The notes under the pieces were generated by a model that worked only from the letters and a program-made list of their open reading frames with translations, was not told where the DNA came from and ran no database searches. From contig NC_026502.1 of assembly GCF_000182925.2 (NCBI RefSeq), positions 1,054,001 through 1,118,000 on the forward strand: a DNA stretch of 64,000 bases. The letters are read 5' to 3'. This stretch comes from Neurospora crassa OR74A (lineage: Eukaryota; Ascomycota; Sordariomycetes; Sordariales; Sordariaceae). Both the position numbers and the translations under genes were made by a program. Shown here piece after piece: positions 34,781-48,427 of the stretch (position 1 is the stretch's first letter; every line of letters begins with the position of its first letter).

Positions 34781-35426
34781 CAAGTTGTGAGACAGAACAT
34801 GGAATCAAGTAGTTGCATGAGGCGGCGTTATGTTGTATGTTTCTCGATCCATCCGCAACGACGGAATCGTCTATCGTTATTTCTCCTCTTACAGTTGGCA
34901 ACTTTTTTCTTTTCTTTGTTTTTCTATCTTTTTCTTGGTGTACGGGCTGGATAGGTGCATATCTCGGATTGATACCAAGCAGCGCATGGAAGGGAGGTAA
35001 GGGCAAGCAAGTCAGGCTCAAATTATTAAATGTCATCGTCTGATTGATTCAGTCTCAATTTTCGGAAGGAGCCGCAAAGTTCACATCTGCAAGAGCCATT
35101 GAGATGAGTCAAAACTCATCGCTCGTGGCTACACGTTGCATCCGTAAGTTGATGTTGCAATATCAAGGAATACCGGTTAACAAGCATTGGGGTGCCTGTA
35201 CAGTTTGAGTGGTCTAGGTATGTTGTTGCTCGACCAATTCCACCCAACAACCTGAAATGAGGTCCTACAGTCGAGACAATGTAGTATAACTCCTTCGCAA
35301 TCCTCATTGGGATGCGAACAAGGGATAACTAACCACTGTGCGACCACGTGATTGTACTTGGGAAAATAAAAAAAAATATGGACGACAGAACAAAAAAATA
35401 GAGAAGATCACAAAAACAATGATGAT
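34781..35426. other. Intergenic region between the TBC gene and tRNA-Trp
   Basis: 3' flank of the TBC gene. T-rich stretch at 34,901-34,935, A-rich stretch near 35,366-35,400. Nothing else seen. Confidence 0.5.
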
Positions 35427-35498
35427 TGACCCCAACCCGATTTGAACGGATAACCTTTCGATCTGGAGTCGAACGCGCTACCGTTGCGCCATGAGGCC
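35427..35498 (-). tRNA. tRNA-Trp (anticodon CCA)
   Basis: The 72-nt minus-strand sequence folds as a complete cloverleaf. Acceptor GGCCTCA pairs with TGGGGTC (two G-U pairs) and the discriminator base is A. Box A is TGGCGCAACGGTAGC. The anticodon stem TTCGA/TCGAA holds the loop CTCCAGA with anticodon CCA. The T arm is ATCCG-TTCAAAT-CGGGT with box B. No intron. A T-rich stretch (reading the minus strand) lies downstream within 60 bases as a likely Pol III terminator. Confidence 0.96.
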
Positions 35499-35832
35499 TT
35501 GTTAGGAGCAACAAAATATTTTGGATTCTATAGAGGGGTCTTGAAAGGAAGATTGCAGCACTATCCTCTGTACATGACTGCTTGTCGATGTGCCGCCAAA
35601 TCACCAAATAGAAACTTTGTGATTGCCGCACAGATTGAGTTCTCTCTTTTGAAGCTATTTGTATTTTAACGAGTTTATCTTTTCCGATCTCTCTACTGTG
35701 CACCACTTAACCACCTTACATTGTGGGTTGCGGACGTCTCGAGCTATAGACCCCGGCAAATACATTATAGAAGCGGACATAGGTCCTTGGCCCAATCTCC
35801 CTCAAAAGCCGTTATGTTCCTCACCAGGTTAT
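35499..35832. other. Short intergenic region
   Basis: Lies upstream of the tRNA and downstream of the DUF3632 gene, both on the minus strand. No gene or motif recognised. Confidence 0.5.
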
Positions 35833-36853
35833 TCAGCTCTTGCTCTCCAATTCTGTCATGGTCTCAATGGCTTCGTCAATAGCAGAGCTTCGCGACTCGC
35901 TCACATGGCTCCGTAGTTCCCCAAGACGCCTCTTCCAAAAGTCCCATCGGTCTCGCGAATACCCCGGCTGGCCTTGATATAGCTCTCCAGCTCTAAGCAT
36001 TCTTGAATCAGTCTCATCCAAGTTTTCCGGCTTGCCTGAAAGGGAATGTTCCCAGATGAACTTTCCAGCATGCTTGATCCACAAGGTGGCAACCACAACC
36101 CGTGTGTCCTTGCCTTCCTGGGAGAGCTCCTCCACGCTCTCCTCCAGACCATCGCGAAGTTCCCATATGGGCAATTCCCGCCAGTTAATTGCGCCCGTGC
36201 TGAGCAAGATCGCTAGGAATGCGTTGAGGTTGCACCATCGTTCGTGGACCTCTGCATCGGTGGCAGATTCCAAGTTGAGGGTTGGATCTAACTGGTGTTA
36301 GCAACCATGGATCTCAACCTGTCAGGCTCCTAGCTTGAATTGCATGAAATCTTCTTATTTGCCTACCTTGCCATGCATCTCGGTTGCAGATGGCGAAGCC
36401 GTCCAAGCGCTGCCATGCCTACAGAATCAGTGTCAGCAACTCAACCCTTCCGGATAGATCCGTAACAGAACTAACAGGATGTCCATCCAGGCCAGCCAAA
36501 TCATGTAAAACCAAAGCCAGCCGGTGATGCGCTTCATGGCCGGCGGGTACTAATTGCACTGCTGCCAACAAGGTGGTGTATACGTTATACCGAGCGTCCT
36601 CAACCTCCGATTCCATGTCCGCAGGGTCGTCGCATGTGGGTATAGTGCTGTCAAGCTGGTCTGCGAGGCGTTTGGCAGCCTGGGGAATGAGAGCATCATC
36701 ATTGATGTTAAACGCAGCCTCCAAAGCATCAACAATCTGCGCATAGCTCTCCCCTATCTCTCTGGTGTTGTCCCGAAGGACTTGTAGACTAATTGGACCG
36801 GTCTTGGACATCTTTCCGGATGGCGTTGGGATTATGGACTCTTGAACTGGCAT
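35833..36853 (-). CDS. DUF3632-family fungal protein
   Basis: Exons 36853-36476, 36418-36367 (52 nt) and 36287-35833 encode 294 residues. The introns are 57 and 79 nt, with CTGAC and CTAAC branch sites. The pattern is that of the fungus-specific DUF3632 family: a helical N-terminal half, then AWQRLDGFAICNRDAWQ, then the conserved RWCNLNAFLAIL block, an AIWELRDALE-like segment (PIWELRDGLEE), WIKHAGKFIWE and an acidic-basic C-terminal helix with WDFWKRRLGELRS. Members are cytosolic by composition and have no known activity. No signal peptide or membrane segment. Splice junctions are strongly supported because each restores the family's conserved blocks. The family name is recalled, not searched. 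Confidence 0.85.
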
Positions 36854-37944
36854 TATGGCGATGGACGAAAGGAGAACTTTGCAGGTAGCACAGAGGATGC
36901 GGGGTGGTTACTTTGGTTATCGAGCAGGAAACGTATAGATACCTAGGTAGGTTTACACAGAAACATCTGAGTTCCTGGTCGTGGCTGAGGTGGGCTCCCT
37001 CCATTCTTGCCCCGAGTTGCACGCCATGATCCGCGCGGGCGCCGCCTACCTAGATAAGGTGTCATTCTTGATGCCAAAGAAGGAAGGAGTTTGGGGTCGT
37101 CGCCCCGGTGCGCTCTAATCTAGCGCACGAATGCATGCACGGCACTAACTCCACCCAGCGTCATCCAATGACATGTGTCAAGTCAACAACATGTTGTTTT
37201 CCGAACGAGGCGGCAACCCCAACCGCACTTGCCACCAAGATATTTGGTTTTATCAGCGGCGATACGGCTTCCTTAAAAGAAGACTGAATGATCCCGTCGA
37301 TACTCGGTCCAAGCTCTTATTCAGGGGTATAAACAACGTCAAGCGCGGCCGGCATTTTGTGCCTTGCGAGACTCGGCACTGTCAACAATCGACTTGCCCA
37401 GAAGGGATAACGGATGCATCGCACCGAACCAAACCTTTGACATTTTTTTAAGATCTCGGGCTACGACTCTGAGAACCAAACAAGTCGAAAATCCGCTGAC
37501 ATCTTGCAGGCTTCATACGCACACCCCGCAACGCCTCCAAGCATACGGAAATCTGAGAATGGAGGAGGCTTCTCAACTCCCGTTGTATGTCTTATAGTGT
37601 TCGAATCCTCTGTGACCCTCCGAATGGTCGACCATGACTTTATCCGGCCGGGACAAGGCGGCCATCCAGCTATCCCAACCTGAAGACCATGGAACGGCAG
37701 CCTCCGCCAAGTACTTTCATGCCGCATCGGGTCACGGAAGGAGCTCGATGAGGTTATGGCTTGCCATTGAAATATGCAAAGAGTGATGTGCATTGACGAC
37801 CTGCGTCGCCTGACCGGGTATCAGGGAATGATATAGATGTTCAAAAGGGGCTTCATTCCCAACTTTCGATAACTTGGATGAAAGGTCCAGCACCCAAGTC
37901 TTGACTTCAGGATCTTGTTGAATACGGAATTTCACTGGCCCATT
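36854..37944. other. Divergent intergenic/promoter region of DUF3632 and AA9 genes
   Basis: About 1.1 kb shared upstream region between a minus-strand and a plus-strand gene. Several open frames occur but none has recognisable features. No carbon-catabolite or cellulase-regulator site could be assigned with confidence. Confidence 0.45.
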
Positions 37945-38721
37945 ATGCTTCCCTCGATCTCTCTCCTCCTCGCCGCCGCACTCGGCACTAGCGCCCACTA
38001 CACATTTCCCAAGGTGTGGGCAAACAGCGGAACAACTGCCGACTGGCAGTATGTTCGCAGGGCGGATAATTGGCAGAACAATGGCTTTGTCGACAATGTG
38101 AACTCGCAGCAAATTCGGTGCTTCCAGTCCACCCACAGCCCTGCCCAGTCAACTCTCAGTGTCGCCGCTGGCACCACCATCACATACGGCGCAGCTCCCA
38201 GCGTCTACCACCCGGGGCCAATGCAGTTCTACCTGGCCAGAGTTCCGGACGGCCAGGATATTAACAGTTGGACCGGAGAAGGTGCTGTTTGGTTCAAGAT
38301 CTATCACGAGCAACCCACATTTGGCTCACAACTCACATGGTCTAGCAATGGTAAGAGTGCACGACTCATCACGATAGAGAACAGCCACACATCCTTGTCC
38401 AGATACTGACACTACATCTTGATCCATACAGGCAAGAGCTCTTTCCCCGTCAAAATTCCCAGTTGCATCAAGTCCGGCAGCTATCTCCTCCGTGCCGAGC
38501 ACATTGGACTGCACGTCGCTCAGAGCTCAGGAGCTGCCCAGTTCTACATTTCATGCGCTCAGCTCAGCATCACCGGTGGCGGCAGCACTGAACCCGGTGC
38601 TAACTACAAAGTCTCATTTCCTGGGGCCTACAAGGCTTCCGATCCCGGTATTCTGATCAACATCAACTATCCCGTACCTACCTCGTACAAGAACCCTGGA
38701 CCGAGTGTCTTTACCTGCTAA
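37945..38721 (+). CDS. AA9 lytic polysaccharide monooxygenase (formerly GH61)
   Basis: Exons 37945-38350 and 38432-38721, with an 81-nt intron, encode 231 residues. Residues 1-17 (MLPSISLLLAAALGTSA) are a signal peptide whose cleavage exposes His18, the N-terminal copper ligand. The second histidine-brace ligand is His89 (VYHPGP). His163 (GLHVAQ), Gln172 and the axial Tyr174 (QFYISC) complete the AA9 active site. The typical PGP, E-H-I-x-L-H and Y-P-x-P blocks are present, and Cys59, Cys147, Cys177 and the C-terminal Cys231 can form disulphides. AA9 enzymes oxidatively cleave cellulose and related glucans outside the cell. There is no cellulose-binding module: the protein ends right after the catalytic domain. 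The gene lies 1.8 kb from a transposon island. Assignment is very strong; regioselectivity is not deducible. Confidence 0.96.
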
Positions 38722-40559
38722 AAGTTGTCTGATATGGGCTTTTCAATGAGTGGATAAGGAACCCAAAGGAGGAGGAAAATACTCGGCCTTGGTTTATGAA
38801 ACTCGAATACTGTATTGCATAGCTTTAAGTAAATCAAGACAACCACTGTTTGTACTCGGCCCTTGACGCTACACCATCCATCTCTCCGGACCAGATATTG
38901 TCCCTGTTCACCTGAAACCCCACCCCGGGCCACTGGGACACTCGCTCTGTACTCAGACTGTTGAAAGCCGCATCCTCGGTAATACTTTGCTCCACGCAGT
39001 GATCATCACTACAAACTTGGTGTTCTGGTTGTGTACTACCAATCTTCTCGCATCGGCAGTCACTCCTTGCATCACTAGACGTCAACAAATTAGGATCGGA
39101 ACAACGAATGCCGCAATAAACGGTCTGCATTTACCCGACTACTCGATAAATATATCATCAGACCTGATTGCGGCAGTCACTTTCCGCACATTTAGGATTG
39201 ATTCCACGATAGTTCTATTTGATGCCCGAAGAGAACACCCTTGATGGGCGAAGGACCTCGTCTCAGGATCTCGGTAGCGGCAAAAGACGAGTCAAGCTAG
39301 ATAATTTTGGTCTAGTTAGGAATATATATCTTGGTTTTCTTCTGGCCCCCAGGGCCAAGGTTACAACTAGCACCCTAGTTACCTCTACATATTGGCATCG
39401 AATAATACCTACCTAGTATAGGGATGAAGTTCCCAGTTAGCATCTCCCTGAGTGTGGGGGCCGTTCAGGCCCATTGTATTCAATTGTTTGTTAAACATGG
39501 CTGGAGCATTCCAGGCCACTTCAGATTGAAGCATCTATCGGACGCCTTTCTTAGGTTTCTGGTCAATGGCAAGTCGGGGAGAACAGCTGAACTATCGCTC
39601 GTATGACCAAGAACGTTCAAAGCAAGCAAGGAGTCGAAAGTGCAGCAAGTGATAACATCCGTTACTACTCTTTGCAAATGACTGGAAGTTCTGCAATTGT
39701 TCCTACCGAGTCATCAGTTCACTATATTTGAACGAGGCAGACCAGCTGCCTAGGCCCAACACAGTATTACCTCACTCAAGTCCCGGATGACTCCTCCGCC
39801 ACGACGTTCGATAGTTGAGGTGCCGTTTAGTTCAGAATCTTTGACAGCTATACCGACAATAAATAGAAACAAGCACCTCAATTGGCTCAATTAATATATA
39901 AACTGCATATTTCTTTGGATCTCAATTTAAAGGACTTGCTAGAGACTAACGAAAACGGATATTTTGTAACAACAAGTATACAATGGTGGAAAGAACTATC
40001 TTATTAAGCGTTCTCAGCTTTGAATGCCTCTCGCAATTAGATATACAGTGCAGTACTAGTTTATTTGTTGGTTCAAACCCTCGTGTCAACTTTCCTATGC
40101 ACCTTCATAGCTAACTAATACATGATGTTATTAATGGATACGCCATCTCTAACATCCAAAATGTCAAACCATATCCAGCTGATGCTTATTGATTAATGAG
40201 TATAAGCATTGAAACTATTCGAAATAGATTTATTTAGTGCACTATGTGTTTTGTACTACTAGGAGTGTCTAGTGTACTCTACTGACACAGCTAATAAATA
40301 AACCAGCATCGGACTGTATTGCTCTCCATATTAGATTGTAAATAAACAAAACCTAGTTCTACGTTCGCTGCTGGATCTAGATTACAGGTGGTAGTACTGA
40401 GAGTTCTAGGCTCTGGATCTTGCTATTTGTGCTTATCAAATCTAGAATTCTGATACTTCGAGGAACTTATATACAATGTATTTAAATGCTCACCTACTAG
40501 CTGGTTCAGCTTTTGAGAAGAGCTAGAGTTGAATATTGTTATTATTATTGATAATAAAG
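38722..40559. other. Intergenic region between the AA9 gene and transposon island 2
   Basis: AT content rises from about 39,850 onward but the sequence is not yet saturated with TA dinucleotides. No gene supported. Open frames at 38834-39677 lack motifs. Confidence 0.45.
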
Positions 40560-41040
40560 TGTAGCGCGACGAGTCATTGAGAAAGACAGATAATTGGATA
40601 TAAATATATATAGTTAAGGAGAATGTAATTATAGTGTAGTATAATATTGATTGAGAGTATGAGCGTTGAGAACGAATGTAGACTCTCTTCTTCTTTCTAG
40701 ACTAGATAACTAGGTAAAGAGAAAAAAAAGAAAAGCGAGTGTTATTTTATAGGGAAACATGTATTATGGGGCTAGCGCCCGGGTTATAGACTTTAGTCTC
40801 TGAGACTAGAGCTATTATTAAATACAGTGGTGTAGAGCGCGCAGCCCCGATGAAAACCTCTGCGCCGGTGGATCCGCGTTCTTAATAGATCTTTTCCTCC
40901 TTTATAGAACTTTAATTAAGCTATACGACTAGTACCCGTATTAACCATACTATTCCTATTGTATTAGATTCTATTAATTAATAGAATTGATAGATTAAAA
41001 TATATTGTTACTATAGTAGTAAGGGTAGTAGTACGCTATA
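40560..41040 (+). repeat. Candidate 5' LTR of gypsy element A
   Basis: The segment starts TGTAGCG and ends CGCTATA, which is CGCTACA after one C-to-T change. These ends would make a 7-bp terminal inverted repeat of a 481-bp LTR. It sits directly before the gypsy A coding remains and contains less-mutated DNA (40,730-40,880). The partner LTR is not in the window, so this is provisional. Confidence 0.4.
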
Positions 41041-43974
41041 TCGAGCGTAGAAGAAGAAGTGCGATAGGTTGAAGCTTAGCGAACAAAAAGAGAGAGAGAC
41101 GATTTTATTAGAAGTATTTTTATAAATATAATATTCGCCGAAGCCATTAAGACCGCCGTTAGTACATCGCCTATAATTTAGGGGGTATAAAATAACCTTT
41201 AAACGCCCACTTAAATAATTACTCATATAGTTATTACTACTCCTAGTATTATAATCGGTATTATTTAAGAAGTTACTTTTATTGCTACTCCTAATATTAA
41301 ATATAAAAATATCTAATAATTACAATAGGACGGATTTACTTCAATTTTCTCCCTATTCTTTATATATTTGCATTTTATATACGAAGAAAAGAGAGTAGTT
41401 AAAGTAATTTCTAGTAATAAATTAGAATAATTAATACTATTTAACGTATTCTTTAATAATAAAATAATTCAAGTAGAGGCTTTTTGGCGTAATAATTACA
41501 CTAATAATTCTTACTATTTTATTAATTAATTTAATTACTTAAAGTTAATCTTCGGTAGTAAAAATAGGAAATAATTCGGATTAATTCGTTTACGAACTAT
41601 TTATCAATATGAGAATTAGAGTTTTACCGATTTCTTTCTAATTTTTAAAGAGAACCTTACGAAGGCGGACGGTTTAATATAGGAGAACGAATTCTAATTC
41701 GCTTAATTAGCCACCTCTATATTTAATACTTTATATAATTAATTAATTTTAATTTATATATTTTAAATTTATAATTGATATATAAAGGGATTGAAAGATA
41801 TTACTTAGAGGTTTGAAGTGAATTAAGCTTTTTATAAGTTTAATAGAAGTAGTAAAGGGGCTATTAATTACTACTAAAGGTCTTTCCTCCGACGAGAGTA
41901 AGCTGTAAACCTACCTTCTAAAGATACTAATAGTGATATATTTATAATAATAGGCGTTATTAAAATTAAGAGTAAGAATTATAATAAGGACACTAAGTAT
42001 ATTAAATAAATCTTATAGGAGGAATACGGTAAGTAATATTCAATTAAACTTTATTTATATTACGGAGTTAATAGGTATATAATTAGCAGTTGTATATATA
42101 GACTGGTTTAACGTCCTAATGGAGTTAGTATTAGAACTACTAAATTTTAAATCGATTTATTATTAGAAAATACAGAAGATTCTTCTTTAGAGGGGTTGGG
42201 AAAAGAATAGCTCCTATATAAAATTGGGTATAGGAGTAAATAGGAATATTAAGTAAGGAGGCGGGAGTTTCGAATTTTTTAGGTCCTATAAAAATAAACA
42301 TTATTAAGATCCTTATTACTATTAATGATAAAAATTAATTTTATACTTTTATTAATAAAAGTTATTAGTATTATATTGCTATTAATAAAAGAGTAATTGA
42401 GAAATTAAAGATTCTAGTAATTCCAATTCTCTAGAGATAGGTTAGAGGCGCTTCTACCGAAATGGAGGGTATAGAGATTAAGGGTATCATTTATTTTAAG
42501 GTAAATATTACGAATTAATTATTTATACTTACGTAGTCCTTAAATCAAAATTCCTAGTAATATTGGGAAAATTGTAATTAATTGTAATAAAAGTTCATTC
42601 GGTCCTATATAAATATAGATTTTAGTATAGAGTAGCCGGATATTGGATCCTATATTTAGGATATACGCCCGAAGGGTCTTCCCCTCGTACTATAGAGATT
42701 AAAGAAGTTATTTATTATTTAGCTACTACCTTTATAGCTATTTTAAACTAGATTAAGAAGAAAAGTGGTAGAGAAGTAGCGGAAGTAGTAATATTTATTA
42801 TTAGCTCATAAAATATAAAGAAAGCTTTTAAATTTAAGATGGTTTTAATTAACGAGAAACAAAAGAAGAGGATTCTTATTAATATATATAATTTATTCTA
42901 TGTATAGAAATTTCTGGAGGTTGATAAAGTAAACCTATACTATTCCGGTATTGATTATAAGGTAGAAGTAAAGAAAGACGAATATAGTAAAGAAATATTA
43001 TTTTCCTATAAATTATTTTATAATATATTAAGGGATGAATTTTTAGTATTGAAGAAAATACTTAAAAACTTTCTTAATAAGAGGTTTATTTATATTAGTA
43101 ATTCTTTAGCTATAATATTAGTTCTTCTTATTAAAAATTAAGTAGGGGATTACAATTCTATTGCAATTACCGAACTTTGAATACTATTACAAAAATTAAT
43201 TATTACCCGCTACCCTTAACTAAAGGAACTTTCTATATTTTAATCAAAATAAAGTAGTTTACTAAAATAAATATAGTATAGGCGTTCTATAAAATTTATA
43301 TAACTAAGGAAGAAGAAGGGAAAACGGCCTTCCATATTCAATACGGCCTTTTTAAATAATTTATGATACCCTTCGGGTTATTAAGGGCTCTAGCGACCGT
43401 CTCATAGTATATTAATAGTATCTTTAGTAATTACTTTAATAATTTCGTTTTAATTTATATAAAAAATATATTAGTCTTCTCCTTTAGATTGAAGAAAGAC
43501 TATTTAGAAAGAAGTTTATAAAATAATAAAATAGTTAACGGTAGTTAAATTCCACCTAAACCCTAAGAAATACGAATTCGCTATTAAAAGTATAAATTAC
43601 TTCGGTTTTATAGTTATTGTAGGCGTAGGTATTTAAGTAGACTTCAAGAAGATCGAGGCGATTACGGATTAGGAAGCTCTAACGTTTTAGAAAAGGGTAA
43701 GGAGTTTTTTTGGCTTTATAAACTATTATTAAATATTTATTAAAGACTTCTCTATAGTAGTGGGAGTATTAATAGCGTTTATAAGGAAGGGGGTCCCCTT
43801 TAAGTAAATTATTAAATACGATTTTATAATCGAATAATTAAAGAAATTATTTACTAAAGCCTTTATTTTTATATAATAGGATTCCAACCTTCCCATATTC
43901 TTAGAAGCGGATTATAACAGTTATAGGCTTAGCAATATCTTTATATAGGAGAAGGATAATAAGAAGACTATAAT

Positions 43975-43979
43975 AGTAT
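43975..43979. repeat. Target-site duplication of gypsy B, left copy
   Basis: AGTAT directly precedes the left LTR. The same five bases follow the right LTR at 52657-52661. Confidence 0.88.
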
Positions 43980-44254
43980 TAATACCGTTGAGAGGGTATT
44001 TGAACGTTGTAATAATAATAGGTGTCTGATTGAATATATATAAAGTGATGCTCCAGGAAGAATCCCGAGCAGGAAGCTTACGTGCAATCAAATAACCTAA
44101 GGCACACAAGCCTTATCTAATCTACAAGACCCACAATGTAGGTGGGCTCCCGTAGGAGCGGTTCATTCAATTGAATAAACCCGACCGACCGGGCTATACC
44201 ATCTAATCAAGTAATCTAACATATAATACCATCGGCGATATTATTCCGGTATTA
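43980..44254 (-). repeat. LTR of gypsy B (left; 3' LTR of the minus-strand element)
   Basis: 275 bp with RIP-altered TG...CA ends (TAATACCG...CGGTATTA). It aligns end to end with 52382-52656 without gaps as far as I can see. The differences are C/T and G/A transitions. Confidence 0.93.
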
Positions 44255-47200
44255 AATCCCGGCTGCAAAAACGAACCACTACTATCCTCAGTAGTATAAC
44301 TAATATATATATATAAATATCCTCATTTACTTCCTTCTTAGCTTCAAATTCCTACTATAAGTAAGAGCCTCGCATACAGGTAATTCCTCCTTATCTTACT
44401 CGAAATAAACCTTCCTTCCCCTTCGCAATACAACCTTTAACTTACCCTTTTATAATCCTCCCAGTCTTTCCCAATACTCTATAACCAATTTCTAAGTATT
44501 TCCCATTTCCTTTTCGGGTAAATACTTATTGCAATAATAACTATAGCCAATCTATTTTACTAAATACTTCCATTCCCTATTTTTCTTATCTTCCGTATAA
44601 TTCAAAATCACGTCTATTTCGTACTCTCCGTCCTCGTCATTAGAATCTTATTAATTATCTTTAACGGGGCCCGGCGGAGATTAAATATAATTAAAAGGAT
44701 CTAATCCTTAAGGGGCTCGCTTCAAGTGCACTACTAAAATTACTAAATAAATAGTTATCTCGGGTAGTAGGTCCAATTAGTAAGCCAATTCGCTAATATA
44801 TTTAATAATAATAAAGGGTCCTACGCGTTACTATAAGAATTTTCGTAACAGCCGTCCGGGCAAATAATAACTTTTATATAGTTTAAGAAAGACTTTATCG
44901 CCTACTTTAAAAGCGAACTATTAGTATTAATTATCGTATTTCTTCTTTACCTTAGCTATTACGAATACTATAACTAATTATACGTCTTCTCTTAGACCGT
45001 TTTATAATATAAGGTAATTCTTAATTACCTTAGGAACGTCTTTAGCAATAATAAGATCCAATAGACCAAGAAGTTTAAAACCAAATAATTATTTATATAA
45101 CAATAATTTAATCGGCTCCGAATAAGCGCTATTTATATTCTACTAAAAATTAAATAGTATCTCTACCTAATTAGATTCTAATTATATAAAATAATAAAAG
45201 TAAATAACAATCTCTATATCCTAATTATAACGTTCGGCCATCCCATTACCCTATAGGTAGTATACAGTCGTTATTAATAACTTCGTTCCCAAGGTAGCCC
45301 ACATTCCTTTCCAAAGTCGGGAAATAAACTTCCTATCTTAATTAAATATAATTCCTTAAGGAAATCCTTAATCGCCCAGCAGTAGATCTCTTACTAATAC
45401 TTTACCCCAATCTTCAATAATATAAATAAAATATCCGAGTATTAGTCTAAACCTCTTAAATAAATAGTAAAATATAAATATTAGTATATTAAAGAAGTTA
45501 TAGCCGGGTAAATACTATAGGGTACCGGATGCTACCACCTTAGGAAGGTCTATAATAAAATTTATAGCGATAGTTCTTATAGGTAGTATATACTCTAAGT
45601 TAATTAATTGGTAATTGCCAATAGTAGCTTCCCTATCGGTACGGTTGAGTTAGTATACTAGATAATATTGAAAGTATTCTTTGATTTCATACGTCTTTCT
45701 AATAATAATATAGTCTTTAAGATCGTAGGTCATACAGTCTCTACTAAAGTAGTACTTCTTATTGTATACTATACTCAATATTATTAGGACTATACCTTTA
45801 AGGACGTATAGTCTTCTCTTCTTATTAACTAGGTTAATATTGTATATTAATCCTTCTACAATCTCAAAGAGGTAGCCGGTATATAAAATAATACTATTAA
45901 CCTCAATAGTACCCGTATAGGTTTTTAATTCCATTATAATTACACCGAATTTAGTATCTTTATCGTAAGCTTCCTTAAATTATACTTTCGTAATTAGGTC
46001 TATTTATACTTCTACTCTAAAGAAATAAATTCCTACGAACTAAATATTATCTAAAACGGGTATCTTATCCAACCGCCCTTACTCATCACCCTTAGAAGGT
46101 AACTAACTTAATATATTAAGTATAAAATTAAACCTTCCTATAATATAATATATTTAGAGGTTGTACTGAGATAAGTAAATAGAAGTATTAATTAAACATC
46201 AATTTCCTTTATCTATAAACGAAGTATCGAAGATAGTCTACTTACAAATACCCTTAATTATTATATAATCTATAAGTATAATAACGGGCTAATTATAGGA
46301 ATAGAGAAATATATATAGTCGTTTAACTACCTAAATTAAGTAAGCAACCTCTATTTCGGACGGGCTATATCGCATCTCGGCTTTACTAAGAATTTTATTT
46401 AAAAATATAATAGGAAAGATTTAATTAGCTAGGATCGGACTACCAGAGGCCCAGACGTATCCTTCCTTTAAGTAGTATATTATTACTCCGTACCCTCTTT
46501 CTAAAGAACTATCGATTTATAGAAACGCTTATTTATCGGAATCCAAATAATATAATTTTATATCTTTACAAATAGCCTTTTAAACTATATTAAACGCTTA
46601 TTTCTCTACTTCCGTAGGGTCGTACGTAGTTTTCATATAGTAGCTAACTCGCTTTACTAAGTTCCTTACAATTATAGCGCTAGATTTACGTCCCTCCGTT
46701 AATAGAGCGACTTTTCTCTCCTATAAAGGCTCGGCTAGCCTAGCGTAATAAGGAATAAATTATCGGATAAATCCGGATATACTAATATATTATTCTAATA
46801 ATTTCAAAGTATTAGGGAATTCTAGATTTCGGAAGGCTGCTATTCTCTCGTTTATTATAAATAATCCTAATGCATCTACCTTAAAGCTAAGCAACTCTAT
46901 ATTTAAGTAAACAATAAAGGATTTCTTCGGGGATAGGGTAATATTCTTAAAAGCGAATAAATTAAATACTTATTTTAAATAGCACAAGTAATCTTCTTCT
47001 ATATCTAAGAAAATTATAATATTATTAATAAACGTACAATAAAATATAGCGAGTATAGCTAACAACTAATTTATAAACCTCTATACGTATATTAGAGAGT
47101 TTCAATAACCTATTAGGGTAATATTGGGCTACTCCAATCCCCGTAGGCTAATTAGGGTAAACCGGTTCTAGTACTATAGCTATATACTAAATTAATATAA

Positions 47201-48427
47201 AAAAGCGGTAGCATCGATAATAATAATAAATTTCTTACCCTTAAGGGATACAATAACTTCGGATTATAACAGCAATAAATAATTATCTAGAACGGTAACC
47301 TTATTAAATATACGAAGGTCTATTACAATACAACCCTTCTACTACCCCTTAATAGTACATTAAACTACAAATACAAGGTAGGTAAAGGGCGTAGTATAAT
47401 TAACCTAATCTATTTTTCCTTATTTATATAGAGACTTAAAGATTTAGTCTAGAACTTCCCTATCCTTTTTATTCAAAGGGTATAACCGGGCGCGAATATA
47501 CTAATTCTACTATCCCTTTACTAATAGTATATATATTATATTATCCTCTTCTATAGAGATAATTCCTCCCTCTTCCTACAAGGAAGGGTACTTATTAATA
47601 ATACTCTCGATTTTACATATAAGGGCTAAGTTCTAAGCGTATATATAAATACCTCTATTAATAATCTTCTCGGGTAAGTTCTTAGAAGTCTTAAATCCTA
47701 ATATTAAATACTTTTTAACGTTCAGTTTTAATAGTAACTTCTCAATATCTATTATTCCGTTTAATATTTTAGTAATTTCGTATACTATATTTTCGTCTTC
47801 GAATTCCGCTTTAAATTCGGCTAGAATCTCCTTATCCGTTATATCATTAATATAATCGTACTTACCCGGGGGTTCCTTATAACCTAGGAATTCAATATTA
47901 CAATTAGCCTTATTAACAATATTAAATATCCTAATAGTAAGGATTTCGAATTTATAATTGAATAATATCTCTATTTACATTATAATAGCTAAATTAACTA
48001 TTATCCTCTCCAATAATACGAAATAGCCGCTATCGGTAGCTTCGGTAATATTACTTACGTAAAATTTCTTCGGGATAACCAATACGCTATTAATAGTATT
48101 ACTAACGAATATTATAGAGGGAGATTTCGAATTCACTACTATATTAGCGGCTACTATATATTTGGAATTTAGTATAAAATTTCGTCCTTTAAGGAATACC
48201 TTATACTGAATAGGAATATATCTAGACTAGCCGGGTATAATAGTAATCTTTTTTATAGTCGTAACCTTATAGAGGCAAGGCTTTAAATTGACCTACGCAA
48301 TAAAGTCGACCCAAAAATTATTAAAATTCTGAAATATAATAGTTTTAAACTTATAGTCCATATTAGTAGCGTATAAATAAAGGAAATCATTACTAAATAG
48401 AACATTCGGCTCCAACTCCTCAATCAC

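Noticed and set aside
37590-37620. GTTCGAATCCTC resembling a tRNA box B
   Set aside because: No matching box A, anticodon arm or acceptor stem within 80 bases upstream.
45650-45934. 94-codon minus-strand frame as an independent gene
   Set aside because: It lies in the integrase/RNase H part of degraded gypsy B, in the element's orientation; an accidental survivor without stops.
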